From Urinicoccus timonensis (lineage in GTDB: Bacteria; Bacillota; Clostridia; Tissierellales; Peptoniphilaceae), in assembly GCF_900232945.1 (NCBI RefSeq), contig NZ_OCTU01000001.1, positions 263,054-327,053 of the forward strand: a stretch of 64,000 nt of DNA, given 5' to 3'. The notes beneath the pieces are model-generated. The model saw nothing but the letters and a program-made list of their open reading frames with translations, did not search any database and was not told the origin of the DNA. The position numbers and the translations under genes are program-made. Shown here in pieces: positions 41,627 to 50,810 of the stretch. Position 1 is the first letter of the stretch. Every line of letters begins with the position of its first letter.

Positions 41627-43012
41627 TTATGCTCGGTTAATAAAACTTAGTTTTATTTGAGTTCCTTCTTCAGAAGAGCTAAAGTAAACATCCCCTTGTA
41701 GAGTCTCTTGGATTAAGCCTTTAACGATATTTAATCCAAAAGAATTGCTGTTTTCTTCTTCCGGATTAAAACCACAGCCATTGTCTTCTACAATAATATG
41801 GTTTTTAAAAACATCTCTTTTGACCTGGATGTTTATAACTCCTTGGTCTCCAGGCTTAAAAGCATGCTCATAGGCGTTGCTGACAAGTTCATTAATCACC
41901 AGGGCTAGGGTAGTTCCTTTATCTGCATCGACATAAGTAGGATCTCCATATACTTGAACTTCTTTCACTCTCATTTCATTTTGACCTGTGTATATAGTGT
42001 TGCTTAGAACTTTTTTAATTAAATCAGTAATTAAAATATGACCATCTAAGTCTTTGGCTAGAATCTCGTGGGTTGTTGCAATACTTAGGATTCGGTTGAT
42101 GCTCTCTTGAAAAGCAATGTTGAGTTGAGGGTTTTGATTTCTTCTGCTTTGCATCCTTAAAAGAGAGGCGATGGTTTGAAGGTTGTTTTTTACCCTATGG
42201 TGGATTTCTTGAATCGCCACCGACTTACTAATCAAGGCCTTTTTTTGCCGCATTAATTGGGTTTGGTCTCGAATGATCATAATGAGTCGCTGGTCTCCTT
42301 GAAAGAGGGAATACTTGATGTTATAACAGTTTTCTCCGATAAAAAGTTCCTTGGTTTCCAGGTATTTCTCCTGTAAGATTCTTTCAAAACTGACGTCTTC
42401 CAAGGCCAGATTAATAAAATTCATTCCTTCTAGATCTTCCTTGTAACCTAAAAAGCGATAAAAAGTCTTGGCTGAATTGTTGGCATACTGCAAGATACCC
42501 TCTTTATTAAAAATTAAAAGAGAATCCACAACATAGTCACTAACTATAGGAATAAAAGAGGAAGTTTTAGGGTTTTCATACATCTGGTTTTCTATCAATT
42601 TATTTTTCTCAATAAATTCTTCACTTACGTCGTTTTCAATAATCAAAACCCCGATAATCTTGCCCTGGTTGCGGATGGCAGTGGTGGTTTGGAGGATAGG
42701 ATTATTTTCCTGGCTAACTCCAGCAAGACGCAAGGTGCGAACCCCTGTACTTAGGGTCCTTAAGGCTGCCGGTTCATTTTCTCGATAGGCAAGCTTCCCA
42801 ATAACTGTTTCTTGGTAGGAGGTGCCCGGTTTTAAGGCTTCTGCCACTACAATAGCTGCATTGCTATCCCAAGTCTTGCAATCTATAAAAACATCTCCTC
42901 CATGAGTTTCAGAGAGGAGAGGTAAAAAGGTATTTAAGTTTTCAAGAATTTCTATATCTTCCTCAGTCAAATTAGTGTGATCTTGACAAAGTTTTTTAGT
43001 CTTTTCGCTCAT
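41627..43012 (-). CDS. eutW: Ethanolamine sensor histidine kinase EutW
   Basis: A 461-residue soluble kinase. The N-terminal sensor region (about 1-135) is followed by a PAS domain (about 150-240), a HisKA_2 helix with EIHHRVKNNLQTIASLLRMQ (phospho-His about 276) and an HATPase domain with LVINELVSNAYEHAF and EDNGCGFNPE. There is no membrane segment, so it senses ethanolamine in the cytoplasm. RBS AAAGGA; one base separates it from eutV, forming the sensor-antiterminator pair. Confidence 0.93.
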   Translation of the reverse strand: MSEKTKKLCQDHTNLTEEDIEILENLNTFLPLLSETHGGDVFIDCKTWDSNAAIVVAEALKPGTSYQETVIGKLAYRENEPAALRTLSTGVRTLRLAGVSQENNPILQTTTAIRNQGKIIGVLIIENDVSEEFIEKNKLIENQMYENPKTSSFIPIVSDYVVDSLLIFNKEGILQYANNSAKTFYRFLGYKEDLEGMNFINLALEDVSFERILQEKYLETKELFIGENCYNIKYSLFQGDQRLIMIIRDQTQLMRQKKALISKSVAIQEIHHRVKNNLQTIASLLRMQSRRNQNPQLNIAFQESINRILSIATTHEILAKDLDGHILITDLIKKVLSNTIYTGQNEMRVKEVQVYGDPTYVDADKGTTLALVINELVSNAYEHAFKPGDQGVINIQVKRDVFKNHIIVEDNGCGFNPEEENSNSFGLNIVKGLIQETLQGDVYFSSSEEGTQIKLSFINRA

Positions 43013-43013
43013 A

Positions 43014-43589
43014 TTAGTCCTTTATTGAATCGATAAGTAATCGACTGATTTCCGAGATGGACATCCTCTTATCCATGGCCAATTTTCTTAAAGTTTTGTA
43101 GGCTTGGTCTTCAGAAAAATGATGTTTTTCCATCAATATTCCCTTAGCTCTTTCCACGAATTTTCGATCATCCAGTTTTTTAGAAATAAGGTCCAATTCA
43201 TCCTGAATTTTATCCATTTCTTTTTGCTTGGCTATAGCTACTTCTATGGCAGGTATTAAGGTTGATTCATCAAAAGGCTTTACTAGGTAGGTCATAACCC
43301 CCAAGTCTCTTGCTTTTTTAATATACTCCGAATCACTAAAGGCTGTAAGAAGAATGATGCACTTGGCTATTTTTTCTTTTTGGATTATTTTTATGGCTTC
43401 TAGGCCATCCATAACCGGCATTTTAACATCCATGATGGCCAGGTCTGGCTTTTCTCTGCGGCAAATTTCAATAGCATCTAAACCATCTTTAGCCATGCCA
43501 ACTACCTTATAGCCTGCTCCTTTTAAAATTTCTGCCAGGTCCATCCGTGTAATTAGTTCATCTTCAGCCACTACTACGGTTGTTTCCAT
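43014..43589 (-). CDS. eutV: ANTAR-domain response regulator/antiterminator EutV
   Basis: A 191-residue regulator. The receiver domain has Asp in LAIMDVKMPVMDG (about 55) and Lys in TYLVKPFDE (about 105). A coiled-coil linker rich in Lys/Asp leads to a C-terminal ANTAR domain (about 130-188: RAKGILMEKHHFSEDQAYKTLRKLA region). Phosphorylated EutV dimers bind two-hairpin RNA targets and block terminators. A fitting target is present in the eutA leader 1.4 kb downstream. AAAGGGG lies upstream of the ATG. Confidence 0.94.
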   Translation of the reverse strand: METTVVVAEDELITRMDLAEILKGAGYKVVGMAKDGLDAIEICRREKPDLAIMDVKMPVMDGLEAIKIIQKEKIAKCIILLTAFSDSEYIKKARDLGVMTYLVKPFDESTLIPAIEVAIAKQKEMDKIQDELDLISKKLDDRKFVERAKGILMEKHHFSEDQAYKTLRKLAMDKRMSISEISRLLIDSIKD

Positions 43590-43634
43590 ATATAAACCCC
43601 TTTAATTTTTGTTTATAAATTGATTCATATCTCT

Positions 43635-44072
43635 TTATTTTTTACTTTTATCCCATAAATAGTCTTTCAATGCTTGAACAGTCGATGGATCGTCATAGTT
43701 GATTGGAAAAACTTCCTTCACTCCCGCCTTAATAAGTTGGTCTTTTGCCTTTTCATAGTCTCCACCTAAGTCTAGCTTAGTGACGACTCCTATAACTTCT
43801 CGATTAAAGGCTTGGGCGAAATTTGGTGGAAAAACAGAGCTCTTTTCTTGGCTATCAATTAAAAATAAGATAATCGACGCCTCATAGCTTGTAATTAATA
43901 GAGCATGGTACATAGTTGGAAGCTCTATATATTCCCCTGGGGTATCAATGAAGTTTTCAAGAAACTCAATGGCCTGGGTCTTCTTATATTGTGCCTCTCC
44001 ATATAAAAGATGTTGGATCAAGGTTGTTTTCCCAGTACGAGTTTTCCCTACTAACATGATTTTTTTATCCAT
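43635..44072 (-). CDS. eutP: Ethanolamine utilization GTPase-like protein EutP
   Basis: A 145-residue small P-loop protein. Walker A is VGKTRTGKTTLIQHL (about 7-21), a DxxG-like element lies in FIDTPGEY (about 42), and a G4-like motif in TKLDLGG (about 100). EutP/PduV proteins are Ras-like GTPases of unclear role; acetate kinase activity has been reported for some. The start overlaps the eutS stop (TAATG). Confidence 0.93.
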   Translation of the reverse strand: MDKKIMLVGKTRTGKTTLIQHLLYGEAQYKKTQAIEFLENFIDTPGEYIELPTMYHALLITSYEASIILFLIDSQEKSSVFPPNFAQAFNREVIGVVTKLDLGGDYEKAKDQLIKAGVKEVFPINYDDPSTVQALKDYLWDKSKK

Positions 44073-44419
44073 TATGACCTCGTTACTGTTGTGGGGGTAA
44101 AGTGAAGGACAGATTCCAAGGTTGAAATTACATTTTGGAGAGATTCTTCAACAGAAGAAACGTCCCCAGTAATTAATAGGGCTCCTGAAAAACGGTCAAT
44201 GAATTCTATATTGACTCCTGCACTTTTTGATGCAACGTCTGCTGCTATGATGGTTGCTTCTCCTGGGGTAATGGTGAGAATTCCAATGGCTCCATTTGTT
44301 TCTTCAGTCAGTCCTAGCTTTGTATAAATATCTCTTTTTGGGTTTGCGATAACATGGGCGATAGTTACTTGCTTGCCCGGAACAAATTCTTGTATAATTC
44401 TTTGTTTTAATTCATCCAT
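44072..44419 (-). CDS. eutS: Microcompartment shell protein EutS (bent BMC-H)
   Basis: A 115-residue shell hexamer with a circularly permuted BMC domain: [21 protein letters not shown] (about 7-27), [21 protein letters not shown] and [14 protein letters not shown]. The ATG at 44419 is preferred to the GTG at 44431 because GTGAG lies at RBS spacing and E. coli EutS begins at the same point. First gene of the locus, only about 28 nt downstream of its predicted transcription start. Confidence 0.95.
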   Translation of the reverse strand: MDELKQRIIQEFVPGKQVTIAHVIANPKRDIYTKLGLTEETNGAIGILTITPGEATIIAADVASKSAGVNIEFIDRFSGALLITGDVSSVEESLQNVISTLESVLHFTPTTVTRS

Positions 44420-44453
44420 GATTTTACTCACTTTCTATATCTTAGTATTTTTT

Positions 44454-44481
44454 ATTATAACATAGACCAGGGTACTTTCAA
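44454..44481 (-). promoter_or_regulatory. Promoter of eutSPVW
   Basis: TTGAAA (44481-44476), a 16-bp spacer and TATAAT (44459-44454) on the minus strand, with TGT giving an extended -10. The leader is too short to hold ANTAR hairpins and a terminator. Confidence 0.82.
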
Positions 44482-44527
44482 CAAGCAATCTTAAGCAAAA
44501 GTTTGTTTTCTTCTTAGTTGTAAATTT

Positions 44528-44559
44528 AACAAAAATGTTCCATGTGGAACATTTTTGTT
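44528..44559. terminator. 32-bp inverted repeat carrying a parS-like core; likely bidirectional terminator
   Basis: AACAAAAATGTTCCA (44528-44542) pairs perfectly with TGGAACATTTTTGTT (44545-44559). The core TGTTCCATGTGGAACA (44536-44551) differs by one base from the perfect parS 80 bp away. Confidence 0.7.
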
Positions 44560-44601
44560 TTTTATAAGCACTTGTCTTTTATTTTATATTTTATTCGCAT
44601 T

Positions 44602-44632
44602 AAAAAAGGCAACTGTGTCCAAGTTGCCTTTT
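44602..44632 (-). terminator. Terminator of the rpmH-rsmG operon
   Basis: On the minus strand AAAAGGCAACT pairs with AGTTGCCTTTT (44604-44614/44622-44632), followed by T's. Confidence 0.88.
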
Positions 44633-44647
44633 GTTCCACGTGGAACA
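44632..44647. other. parS centromere-like site (ParB binding)
   Basis: TGTTCCACGTGGAACA is a perfect 16-bp palindrome that fits the bacterial parS consensus TGTTNCACGTGNAACA. It lies about 7.6 kb left of dnaA, between the last gene of the rpmH operon and its terminator. No parA/parB genes are in the window. Confidence 0.9.
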
Positions 44648-44649
44648 TT

Positions 44650-44925
44650 TTATTCTTCTTGTTTTTTTTGCCTGGATTGACGTCGAGCTTCCAGTTTTTT
44701 TACTTTATAATCCTTGTTTAGTTGGTAGAGGAAGTATCCAAGTCCTGCCAGGCCCAAAAGGAAAATTAATAAACGGCCTGCAAAGGGAAGACTTTTGAAA
44801 GCCTTAGTGGTGGCTAAGTAGCTAGTTGCCAAGATTAATAAGAAACTTAGTTGCCAAAACTTCTTGCTTTGATAGAAAATGTAGAGGTTGCCCAGGGCCA
44901 AGGCTAGGTAAAAAATCCAAATCAT
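44650..44925 (-). CDS. Small hypothetical membrane protein downstream of rsmG
   Basis: Not recognised. A 91-residue protein with about three membrane helices (about 2-18, 23-40 and 52-70) and a strongly basic C-terminal tail (KKLEARRQSRQKK). It overlaps rsmG by 4 bp (ATGA), so it is translated with it as the last gene of the rpmH operon. In many Firmicutes this position holds noc or parAB; here the gene is unrelated, although a parS site follows its stop. Confidence 0.65.
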   Translation of the reverse strand: MIWIFYLALALGNLYIFYQSKKFWQLSFLLILATSYLATTKAFKSLPFAGRLLIFLLGLAGLGYFLYQLNKDYKVKKLEARRQSRQKKQEE

Positions 44926-45617
44926 AGGCCAATAGGGTTTTTACGAGGTTTTCCTCCAGCCCTAGGGTATTTTTTTGGAGTTGCTTTTACTTTTTTTACT
45001 AAGACAAGAGTGTGCTCTATGTCTTGAGGTAGGTCTACCTTTTTCACCTCAACAAGCTCTCCTCCCAAAGCCTTAAGGGCAGCCTGCCCTTCTTTTAGCT
45101 CTCCTTCAATGTCAGGACCTTTCATGGCTACCATATAGCCCCCAACCTTCACAAAGGGAAGGCAATACTCATATAGGGTGGCTAGGTTGGCTACTGCCCT
45201 GGAAGTCACCAAGTCAAAGGCCTCTCTATAGTCATCCTTGCGGGAAAGCTCTTCTGCTCTGGCGTGGATTCCCCGGATGCCTTCTAGACCCATGTCTTCT
45301 ATGCTTTCATTTAAGAAATCAATTCTTTTTTTCAGGGAGTCCAGGAGGGTTATATCTAGGTCTTTTTTGGCTATTTTTAATGGAACTCCTGGAAAACCTG
45401 CTCCGGTTCCCAAATCAAGGATTCTTTTGGCTCCTTGGATTTCTTCTAATTTTAAAAGGGAAAGGGAGTCTAAGAAGTGCTTGATGTTAAATTCTTCATC
45501 TTCTGTAATGGCCGTTAGGTTCATAACCTTGTTTTTTTCTAAAACTCGGCCTTTAAAGTCTTCAAAGCCTTCATAACAGGATTCCAGACCCATTTTTTCA
45601 ATTTCTTGCTTAAACAT
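44922..45617 (-). CDS. rsmG: 16S rRNA (guanine527-N7)-methyltransferase RsmG
   Basis: A 231-residue SAM-dependent enzyme (GidB) that methylates G527 of 16S r[23 protein letters not shown] (about 33-52), SAM motif [17 protein letters not shown] (about 65-81), [11 protein letters not shown] (about 134) and a Lys/Pro-rich C-terminus are typical. GAGGTC precedes the ATG, and the start overlaps mnmG by 8 bp. Confidence 0.95.
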   Translation of the reverse strand: MFKQEIEKMGLESCYEGFEDFKGRVLEKNKVMNLTAITEDEEFNIKHFLDSLSLLKLEEIQGAKRILDLGTGAGFPGVPLKIAKKDLDITLLDSLKKRIDFLNESIEDMGLEGIRGIHARAEELSRKDDYREAFDLVTSRAVANLATLYEYCLPFVKVGGYMVAMKGPDIEGELKEGQAALKALGGELVEVKKVDLPQDIEHTLVLVKKVKATPKKYPRAGGKPRKNPIGL

Positions 45618-47511
45618 GTTTTGACCTCTTTTTACTTTCTAAATGAATCAACAAGACATTGATGTCTGCAGGGGAAACCCCTGTAATTCGACTGGCTTGT
45701 CCCAAGGTTTCCGGTCTGACTTTTGCAAGTTTTTCCTTGGCTTCGTTTCTTAATCCCTGCACTTCCTGGTAGTTAAAGTCCAGAGCAAGGGGTTTGTTTT
45801 CCAATTTTTTTACTTGTCTTATTTGTTGGGCTTGTTTTTCAATATATCCCTTGTACTTAATTTGAATCTCTACTTGCTTTTTAATATCTGCTCTTAAGTC
45901 TGTCCTGGCCGGATCAAAAACCTTGGTTTTATCATAGTCTAGCTCAGGCCTGCGAATAACTTCTTCTAGGGTAAGTCCATTTTTCAAGGGGGTAGACCCT
46001 AATTCAGTCAAGAGCTTGTTGTTTTCTTGGGTTGGGTTGACCCTAATTTTGCTTAATCTTTCCAACTCTTTTTTTATTTGGTCTTGCCTGTCTAGCATTC
46101 TTTCGTAGCGGTCTTGGCTAGCCAGGCCAATCTCATGTCCTATTTCTGTTAATCGTAAGTCTGCGTTATCCTGTCTTAGGGTCAGCCGGTATTCTGCCCT
46201 GGATGTCATCATCCGGTAGGGCTCCTTGGTCCCTTTGGTAACCAGGTCATCAATTAATACTCCTATATAGGCTTGAGACCGGTCTAGGACTAGGGCTTCT
46301 TTACCTTGAATCTTTCTAGCTGCATTAATTCCCGCCATAAGACCCTGGCAGGCTGCTTCTTCATAGCCAGAGCTTCCGTTGATTTGTCCTGCAAAAAAGA
46401 GTCCTTGAATATCCTTGTGCTCTAAAGATCGTTTTAAAACTGTTGCATCAATGGCATCATATTCAATGGCATAGGCATCCCGCATAAACTTCACATTTTC
46501 AAGACCGATAATTTCCCTATAGAGCTGTTTTTGCACTTCTTCTGGCAGGGAGGAGCTAACCCCTTGGACATACATTTCTTTCGTTGTCAATCCTTCGGGT
46601 TCAATAAAGACCTGGTGGGCCGTCTTGTCAGCAAAGCGCACAACCTTGTCCTCGATGGAAGGGCAGTAACGTGGTCCTGTTCCTTCAATATCTCCCAAGT
46701 ACATAGCTGCTCGGTTGATGTTTTCACGAATAATTTGGTGGCACTTTTCTGTCGTATAGGTCAGATAACAGGGGACTTGGTCCACATCTAAGTCCTTGTC
46801 AATGTTCATAAAAGAGAAGGACTCAAAATCCTTGTCTCCCTCTTGGATTTCCATTTTGGAAAAATCAATGGAATCCCTGTGAACCCGGGCTGGGGTCCCT
46901 GTTTTTAGTCTCATTAGGGGAAGACCCAGTTTTTCTAGGCAGGGGGTTAATTCATAGGACCCCTTCATTCCTATAGGACCTGAGGGATAGTTTAATTCTC
47001 CCATATAAATACGGCCTCCTAGATAGGTTCCTGTACATAGGATTACACAAGAAGTCCGATAGGTGGCTCCAGTAGTGGTAACAACCCCTTGAATTTGTTG
47101 GTCTTCCACTAGGATTTCTGCCACATCTCCCTCTTCCAGGTCCAAATTTTCTTGCTCCTCTACCGTTTTTTTCATTTCCTCATGGTATCTTCTCTTGTCC
47201 GCTTGAACCCTTAAGCTATGGACAGCAGGTCCCTTGGATAGGTTGAGCATCCTGCTTTGGATGAAGGTCTTGTCTATATTGACAGCCATTTCACCCCCTA
47301 GGGCATCAATTTCTCTTACCAAGTGTCCCTTGCCAGTCCCTCCAATATTTGGATTGCAGCTCATGGCCACCAAGGAATCCAAGTTGAGGGTCAGGATTAG
47401 GGTTTTTAAACCCATTCTAGCTCCGGCTAAACCTGCCTCAGTTCCTGCATGGCCAGCACCAACTACCACTATATCATAGTTTCCTGCTTCAAATTGTCGT
47501 ACTTTGCCCAT
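45610..47511 (-). CDS. mnmG: tRNA uridine-5-carboxymethylaminomethyl modification enzyme MnmG
   Basis: A 633-residue FAD protein (GidA). It works with MnmE to add carboxymethylaminomethyl groups to wobble U34 of tRNAs. FAD motif [19 protein letters not shown] (about 16-34), the [16 protein letters not shown] region and [20 protein letters not shown] (about 370-389) are all present. The length is normal. Seven bases separate it from mnmE. Confidence 0.97.
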   Translation of the reverse strand: MGKVRQFEAGNYDIVVVGAGHAGTEAGLAGARMGLKTLILTLNLDSLVAMSCNPNIGGTGKGHLVREIDALGGEMAVNIDKTFIQSRMLNLSKGPAVHSLRVQADKRRYHEEMKKTVEEQENLDLEEGDVAEILVEDQQIQGVVTTTGATYRTSCVILCTGTYLGGRIYMGELNYPSGPIGMKGSYELTPCLEKLGLPLMRLKTGTPARVHRDSIDFSKMEIQEGDKDFESFSFMNIDKDLDVDQVPCYLTYTTEKCHQIIRENINRAAMYLGDIEGTGPRYCPSIEDKVVRFADKTAHQVFIEPEGLTTKEMYVQGVSSSLPEEVQKQLYREIIGLENVKFMRDAYAIEYDAIDATVLKRSLEHKDIQGLFFAGQINGSSGYEEAACQGLMAGINAARKIQGKEALVLDRSQAYIGVLIDDLVTKGTKEPYRMMTSRAEYRLTLRQDNADLRLTEIGHEIGLASQDRYERMLDRQDQIKKELERLSKIRVNPTQENNKLLTELGSTPLKNGLTLEEVIRRPELDYDKTKVFDPARTDLRADIKKQVEIQIKYKGYIEKQAQQIRQVKKLENKPLALDFNYQEVQGLRNEAKEKLAKVRPETLGQASRITGVSPADINVLLIHLESKKRSKHV

Positions 47512-47518
47512 CTATTTC

Positions 47519-48886
47519 CTACTTTCCTATGCAAAAATCATGGAAGATCCGGTCTAAAATATCTTCCGTTACGGTTTGACCTGTTATTTCTCCAATAGAA
47601 TTTAAGGCTTCTCTAACGTCCACTTCAATACAATCCATAGGAACATCCATTTCAACCCCATCCTTAATGGCCTCAATACTCTTTTTGGTCCGTCTCAGAG
47701 CATCTAACTGTCTTAAGTTGGTTACGGCCAAGCCCTGGACGTCCACTTGCCCATCATAATAGATGTTTTTCAAAGCCTCTTCCAGGTCCTGGATTCCCTC
47801 TTTATTTAAAACACTGATGGAAAAAGTCTCCTTGCCTTGGAAAAAGTCTTTGAAGTCTTGGTCCCATTTTCCCTTTTCATCACTTTTATTAAGGATGTAA
47901 AGGACCTTTCTATCCTTTAAAAGGTCCATTAAGTCTTGATCCTCTCGGTCCAGGGGTCTGGATTGGTCAAACAAGGCCAGGATAATATCTGCTTGGTCCA
48001 TGGCCGCCACGGATCTTTCCACCCCTATCTTTTCAACCTTGTCCTCAGTTTGTCGGATACCTGCTGTGTCAATAATATGGAGAACCACATCATCTAGGCT
48101 GATATACTCTTCAATGGAGTCTCGAGTTGTTCCAGGAATGTCTGTTACAATAGCCCGGTCTTCCTTTAATAGGACATTTAAGAGAGAAGACTTGCCTACA
48201 TTGGGTTTACCCACGATAACGGTCTTGATTCCATCCTTGAGCATTTTTCCACGAGAGGCTGATTGGATTAGGTGGTTCACCCTGTCTAAGAGATCTTGAG
48301 CAAGCTCCTGAAATTTCTCCCGGTTTAAAAGTTCAATATCATCTTCCGGAAAATCAATATTTGCCACAATCAAACCCGTTACTTCCATTAACTTATCTTC
48401 AATTTCCCTAAACTCTTGACCCAAGGCACCACTTAATTGAAGTAAACCTTGTTCATATGCCTGGTTGGACTTGGCTTCAATTAAATCTATAACAGATTCT
48501 GCTTGGGATAAGTCCAAACGACCATTTAAAAAGGCTCTTTTAGTAAACTCCCCAGGCTCTGCCATTCGAGCTCCCAAGCGTAGAGCATAGTCTAAGACCT
48601 TGCTTAGGGCAATCCGTCCCCCATGGCAATAAATCTCCACCATGTCCTCCCGGGTATAAGTCCCAGGTCCCTTCATTGATACAGTTAAGACTTCATCGAT
48701 GACCTGGTTACTATCCATAATATGTCCGTATTGGAGAAGCCTGTTTTTATCTAAATCCAAGGGCTTTCGATCTATTGTTTGAAACATTTTTTGTCCAATT
48801 TCTAAGGCTTGGTCTCCACTTAACCGAACAATCCCTATACCGCCTGGTCCCGTTGCTGTAGATATTGCTGCAATTGTTTCGCTCAA
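47519..48886 (-). CDS. mnmE: tRNA modification GTPase MnmE
   Basis: A 455-residue GTPase (TrmE). N-terminal formyl-THF-binding domain begins SETIAAISTATGPGGIGIVR; the G domain has VGKPNVGKSSLLN (about 225), DIPGTTRD and NKSD; the C-terminus ends FCIGK, the catalytic CxGK. A TTG start at 48886 is preferred: AAAGGA lies at good spacing and it gives the normal family N-terminus. The longer open frame adds 14 residues. Confidence 0.95.
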   Translation of the reverse strand: MSETIAAISTATGPGGIGIVRLSGDQALEIGQKMFQTIDRKPLDLDKNRLLQYGHIMDSNQVIDEVLTVSMKGPGTYTREDMVEIYCHGGRIALSKVLDYALRLGARMAEPGEFTKRAFLNGRLDLSQAESVIDLIEAKSNQAYEQGLLQLSGALGQEFREIEDKLMEVTGLIVANIDFPEDDIELLNREKFQELAQDLLDRVNHLIQSASRGKMLKDGIKTVIVGKPNVGKSSLLNVLLKEDRAIVTDIPGTTRDSIEEYISLDDVVLHIIDTAGIRQTEDKVEKIGVERSVAAMDQADIILALFDQSRPLDREDQDLMDLLKDRKVLYILNKSDEKGKWDQDFKDFFQGKETFSISVLNKEGIQDLEEALKNIYYDGQVDVQGLAVTNLRQLDALRRTKKSIEAIKDGVEMDVPMDCIEVDVREALNSIGEITGQTVTEDILDRIFHDFCIGK

Positions 48887-48939
48887 TCCGATTTCCTTTC
48901 TATTTCTAATTAAAATAAAGACCTCCAAAAGGAAGGTCT

Positions 48940-49764
48940 TTAATCATAGTCTCTTTGTTTTTGAATGGTTACCCGTCGATAAGGATCTCGTCCCTCGGAA
49001 TAAGTCATAATTCCTTCTTTGTCTTGTAAGGCTGAGTGGATAATCCTACGCTCAGCTGCATTCATTGGTTCGAGACGGATATTTCGACCTGTTTTAAGGA
49101 CCTTGTTGGCCGTTTTTTCTGCTAAAGATACCAAAGTTTTTTCACGTTTTGCTCGATAATTACTGGTATCTAAAAGCACCCTTGTGTATTCATCTTGGTC
49201 CTTATTTACCATTCTTGTCATCAAGTATTGGATGGCATCCAAGGTTACTCCTCGTTTTCCAATCACAATACCTAACTTATTTTCATCTCCCAAGATTTCC
49301 ACTTCTAAGGATTCTTCCTTTTCCTCAATACGGGTATCCATTTCTAAATCAAAAACTTGACTTAATTTTTCCACAAAAAGAAGAATTTTTTCTTCCTTTT
49401 CTTGATAAGTCATTTGTTTTGAGTTTTCTTTTACTGAAGTTTCAGGCTCTTTAGGAGCTTCTTGGCAAACTTCTTCATCTACCTTTTTGTCCTCATAAAA
49501 CTCTTGGGAAGAATCTTGAGATTCCTCAAGGGGTTCAATTTCATCCAGTTCCTCATCTTGTAAAATGGACCGGACCAGGTTTTTTGGATCCACAATAGTT
49601 GTTAGTTTTACCGTTGCTTCCTTTGAACCAATTAAACCCAAAAAGCCCTTGGAGGCTTCCTGTAAAATCTCAACTTCGACCTTGTCTCGAGTGGTATTTA
49701 ACTTTTTAAGTCCATCTTCTATGGCCTTTTCAACTGAATCTGCACTGGTTATGACATAACTCAT
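48940..49764 (-). CDS. khpB: RNA-binding protein KhpB (Jag/EloR)
   Basis: A 274-residue protein. It has a Jag-N domain (about 1-52), a long acidic linker (about 60-130), a KH domain with IVIGKRGVTLDAIQYLM (about 170-186) and an R3H domain ending with EGRDPYRRVTIQ. Jag/EloR influences cell elongation and RNA metabolism in Firmicutes. The start at 49764 has GAGGTG upstream; a GTG three codons earlier lies within that RBS. Confidence 0.93.
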   Translation of the reverse strand: MSYVITSADSVEKAIEDGLKKLNTTRDKVEVEILQEASKGFLGLIGSKEATVKLTTIVDPKNLVRSILQDEELDEIEPLEESQDSSQEFYEDKKVDEEVCQEAPKEPETSVKENSKQMTYQEKEEKILLFVEKLSQVFDLEMDTRIEEKEESLEVEILGDENKLGIVIGKRGVTLDAIQYLMTRMVNKDQDEYTRVLLDTSNYRAKREKTLVSLAEKTANKVLKTGRNIRLEPMNAAERRIIHSALQDKEGIMTYSEGRDPYRRVTIQKQRDYD

Positions 49765-49801
49765 TCTAGTCACCTCATTATAGAATCGTCCTTAAATTGC
49801 C

Positions 49802-50575
49802 TTACTTATTCTTTCGATTTTCTTTCTTTTCCTTGGCCTCTTGAAGAGCTTCTTCTTCAGCATCATCAATGCTCTTATAGCTGATAAGTTGTTGGATTAG
49901 TGTAAAAGCATTACTTACTGACCAATAAAGAGCAATTCCTCCTGCAAGACGTTGTCCTGCAAATAAAATCATTACTGGCCCCATATAGAGCATCATTTTC
50001 ATCATACCTTGTTGGTCAGCCATTTGCTTGGCTTGAGGATTGGTCTTGGCTTGAATTTTTTGCATCAACAAAGATGTTCCAAGAGTTAATCCTGCAGCGA
50101 TAAAGGGTAAAATCATGGTCCGGTCAACATTTTCTAGGTTGGTTAAATAGAAAAAGTTCTTGGCCATGCTTTGATACATACTAGGATCGGTAAAGGCGTA
50201 CTTTTGAGGATCTCTGAATATGTAAAAGAATGAAATGATAATAGGAAACTGAATAAGTAGTGGCAAACAACCCATTAAGGGATTGTGGTTTGCTTCCTTA
50301 TAGAGTTGTTGGGTTTTTAAAGCAAGTGTTTGCTGGTCATTCTTATATTTTTGTTGTAATTTTTGTACTTCAGGTTGTAATTCAGCCATTTTTCTTTGGT
50401 TTTTTGTTTGCGCTATGTTTAAGGGCAACAAGGCAAACTTAAAGATAATTGTTGTAATGATAACAGCCAAAGCATAAAAGCTGATGGAATTAGGTTCCTG
50501 AGGTATTATCGTTTCAAGTAACCGGTAGATGTGAAAAAGCACCTGCCCCAGTATTGTTGCTATGAAACTTATCAA
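49802..50575 (-). CDS. yidC: Membrane protein insertase YidC/OxaA
   Basis: A 257-residue insertase of the Firmicute (short, Oxa1-like) type with five membrane segments. A Lys/Gln-rich cytoplasmic coiled coil (AQTKNQRKMAELQPEVQKLQ, about 57-76) precedes LMGCLPLLIQFPIIISFFYI. The C-terminal tail is basic. It starts at TTG with AAGGAGG upstream. No signal-peptide Cys is seen at the N-terminus, unlike SpoIIIJ-type lipoproteins. Confidence 0.95.
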   Translation of the reverse strand: MISFIATILGQVLFHIYRLLETIIPQEPNSISFYALAVIITTIIFKFALLPLNIAQTKNQRKMAELQPEVQKLQQKYKNDQQTLALKTQQLYKEANHNPLMGCLPLLIQFPIIISFFYIFRDPQKYAFTDPSMYQSMAKNFFYLTNLENVDRTMILPFIAAGLTLGTSLLMQKIQAKTNPQAKQMADQQGMMKMMLYMGPVMILFAGQRLAGGIALYWSVSNAFTLIQQLISYKSIDDAEEEALQEAKEKKENRKNK

Positions 50576-50590
50576 ATTAAAATCCTCCTT

Positions 50591-50806
50591 CTAGGGTAGA
50601 GGGTCATACCCTCCCGGATGGAAGGGGTGACACTTTAGAATTCTTTTTATCGTTAATATCAAGGCCTTGCTAAAGGAATATTTCTCAAAAGCCTGCCTTG
50701 CATATTCACTACAAGTAGGTTGAAACCTGCAGTGGGCTCCTGCAAAAATCGTAGGGGATAGGTATTTCTGGTAAAAACGGATTAATTTTAAACAAATACG
50801 GTTCAT
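50591..50806 (-). CDS. yidD: Membrane protein insertion efficiency factor YidD
   Basis: A 71-residue amphipathic protein with the family's [19 protein letters not shown] core (three Cys in the family; two seen here) and the C-terminal [17 protein letters not shown]. It lies between rnpA and yidC with short gaps. Confidence 0.95.
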   Translation of the reverse strand: MNRICLKLIRFYQKYLSPTIFAGAHCRFQPTCSEYARQAFEKYSFSKALILTIKRILKCHPFHPGGYDPLP

Positions 50807-50810
50807 CCTA

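Noticed and set aside
44650-44925. Noc/ParA/ParB gene expected after rsmG
   Set aside because: The only gene there is a 91-aa membrane protein without ParB, HTH or Walker motifs.
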